Assembly (NCBI GenBank): GCA_947034885.2
Contig: OX344751.2
Span: forward strand, 20,708,001 to 20,772,000
DNA length: 64,000 bases
Origin: Thuidium tamariscinum
Taxonomy: Eukaryota > Streptophyta > Bryopsida > Hypnales > Thuidiaceae
Direction of reading: 5' to 3'
A program made the position numbers and the translations under genes. Positions within the stretch are counted from its first letter, which is position 1, and each line of letters begins with the position of its first letter. The notes under the pieces were generated by a model. That model did no database searches, was not told the DNA's origin, and saw only the letters and a program-made list of their open reading frames with translations. Below are positions 61,901-64,000 of this stretch, one piece after another.

Positions 61901-63908
61901 CATAAGACTAGTACTTGAAGAGACAAGGGCTCCATAAAAATAGCTTCCTTGTTAAGTGAAAGGTCGCAGAATTGGACGACGCATTTTGAAAGTACATACA
62001 AAGTTGACCCAGCAAATCGCAGCAATCAAAGTAGAAAAAAACAATAGTACTTTACACTCATAATTCTTCCACGAATAGGGTTTATATTTCCATCACTCCA
62101 CTAAAACTAAACCGGAAGATACTCTCAAAACTGAGAGTGCGGTAGAACGCAGTGACAGCCGCGGAAACCATTCAGGAAGAATATACAAGCAGAAGAATGA
62201 ACACAGACGTTGCCACAACAAAGTACATTTTTACAAATCTTACCTGAAGCTCCTTCTGGAGAGCGTTGTTATGTTGCTCAGCTAGACGCAGCTGATCAGA
62301 CATAGCCCCTAGGCTTTCAGACTGATCCTCATTTGCCTGGAGCAACTTAATTTCGGCCCTCACAGCTGCTGCATCCTCTTCAGCCTATAGAGGGTCATTG
62401 TGAACATAGAATCACCAAGAACTTAGTGAATGAGAGCATACCAGGTACCTTCGGACACACCTTCCAAAGCTTCTGTCAATGAGGATATTTAAACAATACG
62501 AAAAATCTCTGAAGTAAACGGCAGGAAATTCATGTGCCAACACTGGCATGATTGGAATTTTCTGGTCACAACTGTAGTGTCCAACATTCTCATTGTGTTG
62601 CTCCTTACAAGTATTCCATACTACAAACTCAGATTAGAAGGTCAGTCTAACCTTATATTGCTCTTCCTCAGCCTCTTGCAGTCTTCTCTTCATAAGGCGT
62701 AGCTGCGCAACCATGTCCTCCTGCTCTGGCCAGGTCTCCAAAATTTAAAATATATATGACTAAAATAAGAAAAATTTGTTCAATCCTATCTGCTCCAAAT
62801 TGTACGAAATATACAAGATAAACACGTACCCGAGATATGAAGGCAGCATCTCGCTCCATGGTAATAGTGTCAAGAGATTTTCGCAGCATTGCGACGGTTT
62901 TCTCGTCCTGCAAAACCAGATATCAAGCCTCTCAAAAATACATAAATCATTTACGAAACATTCAATTGACATTATCGAGGATGCTGACTCGTTATCACTA
63001 CATTAATTTCAACCACCCGATCACATAAGGAGAGTATCATGAACTTTCACAATATATGAAAGACGCAACTTAGTTAAAGTTCTCAACTACCACTTATTCA
63101 ACAATTGAGACATCTGAAATCTCATTTACATGCGCAAGGAATCGCTTCCTTCGAACCAACTTCATATCCTTCACAAGAAACGAGTCATTGATCATACTTG
63201 AGAAACTTGACCACGGGCCCTTTCGAGGTCATTTTGAATGCTCTCAACTTTCACCGACGTCTCTTCCTTTTGCCTGCGTAACAAGTCCCGTTCTGCTTCC
63301 ACTTGTTGCAGCTGTATGGCACAAACCAAAATTTAATGAGTTGCTAGATGGCCGTAACCATCACCGTAAAACTCGCGAAGATCCAAAAGCAGTGCTCTAG
63401 AGGACAAAGAAAAACCGTGCCATCAGTGGAGACCGTAGAAGACTTTAAACACGAACGAAAACATATGTGAAGCGCCTCACACATTGTTTGCAAAAATAAT
63501 GATACTGAATATTGACACCCACCGACACTGACCTTTTCTTCCACCAATTGGAATCGAATCGTAATCGCTTCTAGCTCCCCTTGAGCACCATTACCTGAAC
63601 AAAACAATTAACCAAAATTGCCACAGAAAAGGAAACTGAAAAAACAGAATAAAATCTTTAAAGTCGACACAACCAGTGTTCAACATCGCTTTCACGAAAT
63701 CTCTACAAAATCTCAGTTTTGCTCAATACAGACCACGATGTTATCTATATATGATAAGTTAAAGCGTCAAATAACAACAGCTCTTGCAAGCCAAGACATA
63801 CTGCCTAGAATATGAAACCTATCTCCATCATAAATTATTAGTGCCATCTCGAGCTCAGCGAGATCAGCCACCTGACAACGCTGCTTTCTTGCGACGCAAA
63901 TCCTCCAG
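58959..63908 (-). CDS. Long coiled-coil protein, 3' fourteen exons (5' partial)
   Basis: Fourteen exons join in phase: 63872-63908, 63533-63594, 63198-63311, 62830-62907, 62652-62723, 62244-62384, 61760-61886, 61353-61435, 61183-61230, 60926-61015, 60632-60736, 59829-60002, 59494-59603 and 58959-59043. They total 1326 nt, 441 residues plus stop. Almost all is heptad-rich coiled coil (LQQVEAERDLLRRQKEET, DQLRLAEQHNNALQKELQ, ELRAMLNQLRLEQSAVTE). A short Pro/Thr-rich break (EEPKQSRTSVTVPFTEA) lies in the middle. The end, SLYKPVLASIENRLMQIRQ, looks like a conserved cap. I suspect the plant group annotated as ELKS/Rab6-interacting/CAST-like, but no diagnostic motif proves it. The acceptor before exon 63908 shows more exons lie beyond the window. 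One acceptor, at 62723, was placed by frame. Confidence 0.78.
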
Positions 63909-64000
63909 CTGCGACACAAGTGCAAAGAATCAGTTACAAACCGCAAGGATTATTCGTACAGAAAGACGAACAAGACAATGAATCCTCAGGATTCATGAGG

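Overview
The window is nuclear DNA of a green plant, on the streptophyte side. It holds intron-rich genes for a plastid SecE, a plastid-type NOG1-like GTPase, a plant-type cation-chloride cotransporter (CCC1) and ribosomal protein eL42. All have short GT-AG introns and sit in very AT-rich, repeat-filled spacer. CACTA, TA-MITE and TTAA-MITE elements, plant-type telomere-like repeats and a telo-box in front of eL42 fit this. A piggyBac transposon and a dual-endonuclease LINE make a non-seed plant or a streptophyte alga plausible, but the species cannot be fixed from the sequence.

Layout. 0-3 kb: unassigned DNA with two copies of a TA-flanked MITE. 3.56-7.84 kb (-): NOG1-like GTPase, 13 exons recovered. 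About 8.3-19.6 kb (-): a giant, nearly intact non-LTR retrotransposon of Dualen/RandI type. It has three ORFs; ORF2 carries a 2A peptide, an APE endonuclease, reverse transcriptase, a possible PCIF1-like methyltransferase relic, RNase H, a CCHC knuckle and a restriction-like endonuclease. 19.7-22.7 kb: AT-rich repeats. 23.3-24.2 kb (-): plastid SecE, two exons. 24.4-32.5 kb: a nest of DNA transposons. A piggyBac element with TTAA target duplication sits inside what looks like an older relative; its transposase is split by a CACTA element that carries a long near-perfect hairpin and a possible SINE. 34.2-35.5 kb (+): complete eL42 gene. 35.5-42 kb: gene-free repeat DNA. 43.1-50.6 kb (+): complete CCC1 gene, 16 exons, 1009 codons before the stop. 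51-53.4 kb: MITEs. 53.6-55.2 kb (-): intronless, GC-rich DUF2235 hydrolase. 56.9-58.9 kb: MITE and degenerate local duplications. 58.96-63.9 kb (-): the 3' fourteen exons of a long coiled-coil protein whose 5' end is outside the window.

The host genes do not form a pathway; they are ordinary dispersed genes. The most unusual object is the LINE, which combines a ribosome-skipping 2A peptide, two different endonucleases, coupled ORFs (ATGA overlap) and an in-frame, stop-free intron-like segment in ORF1. Only about five breaks separate it from an intact coding layout. Exon joins quoted here were checked by reading frame and, for eL42, CCC1 and the coiled-coil gene, by total length divisible by three.
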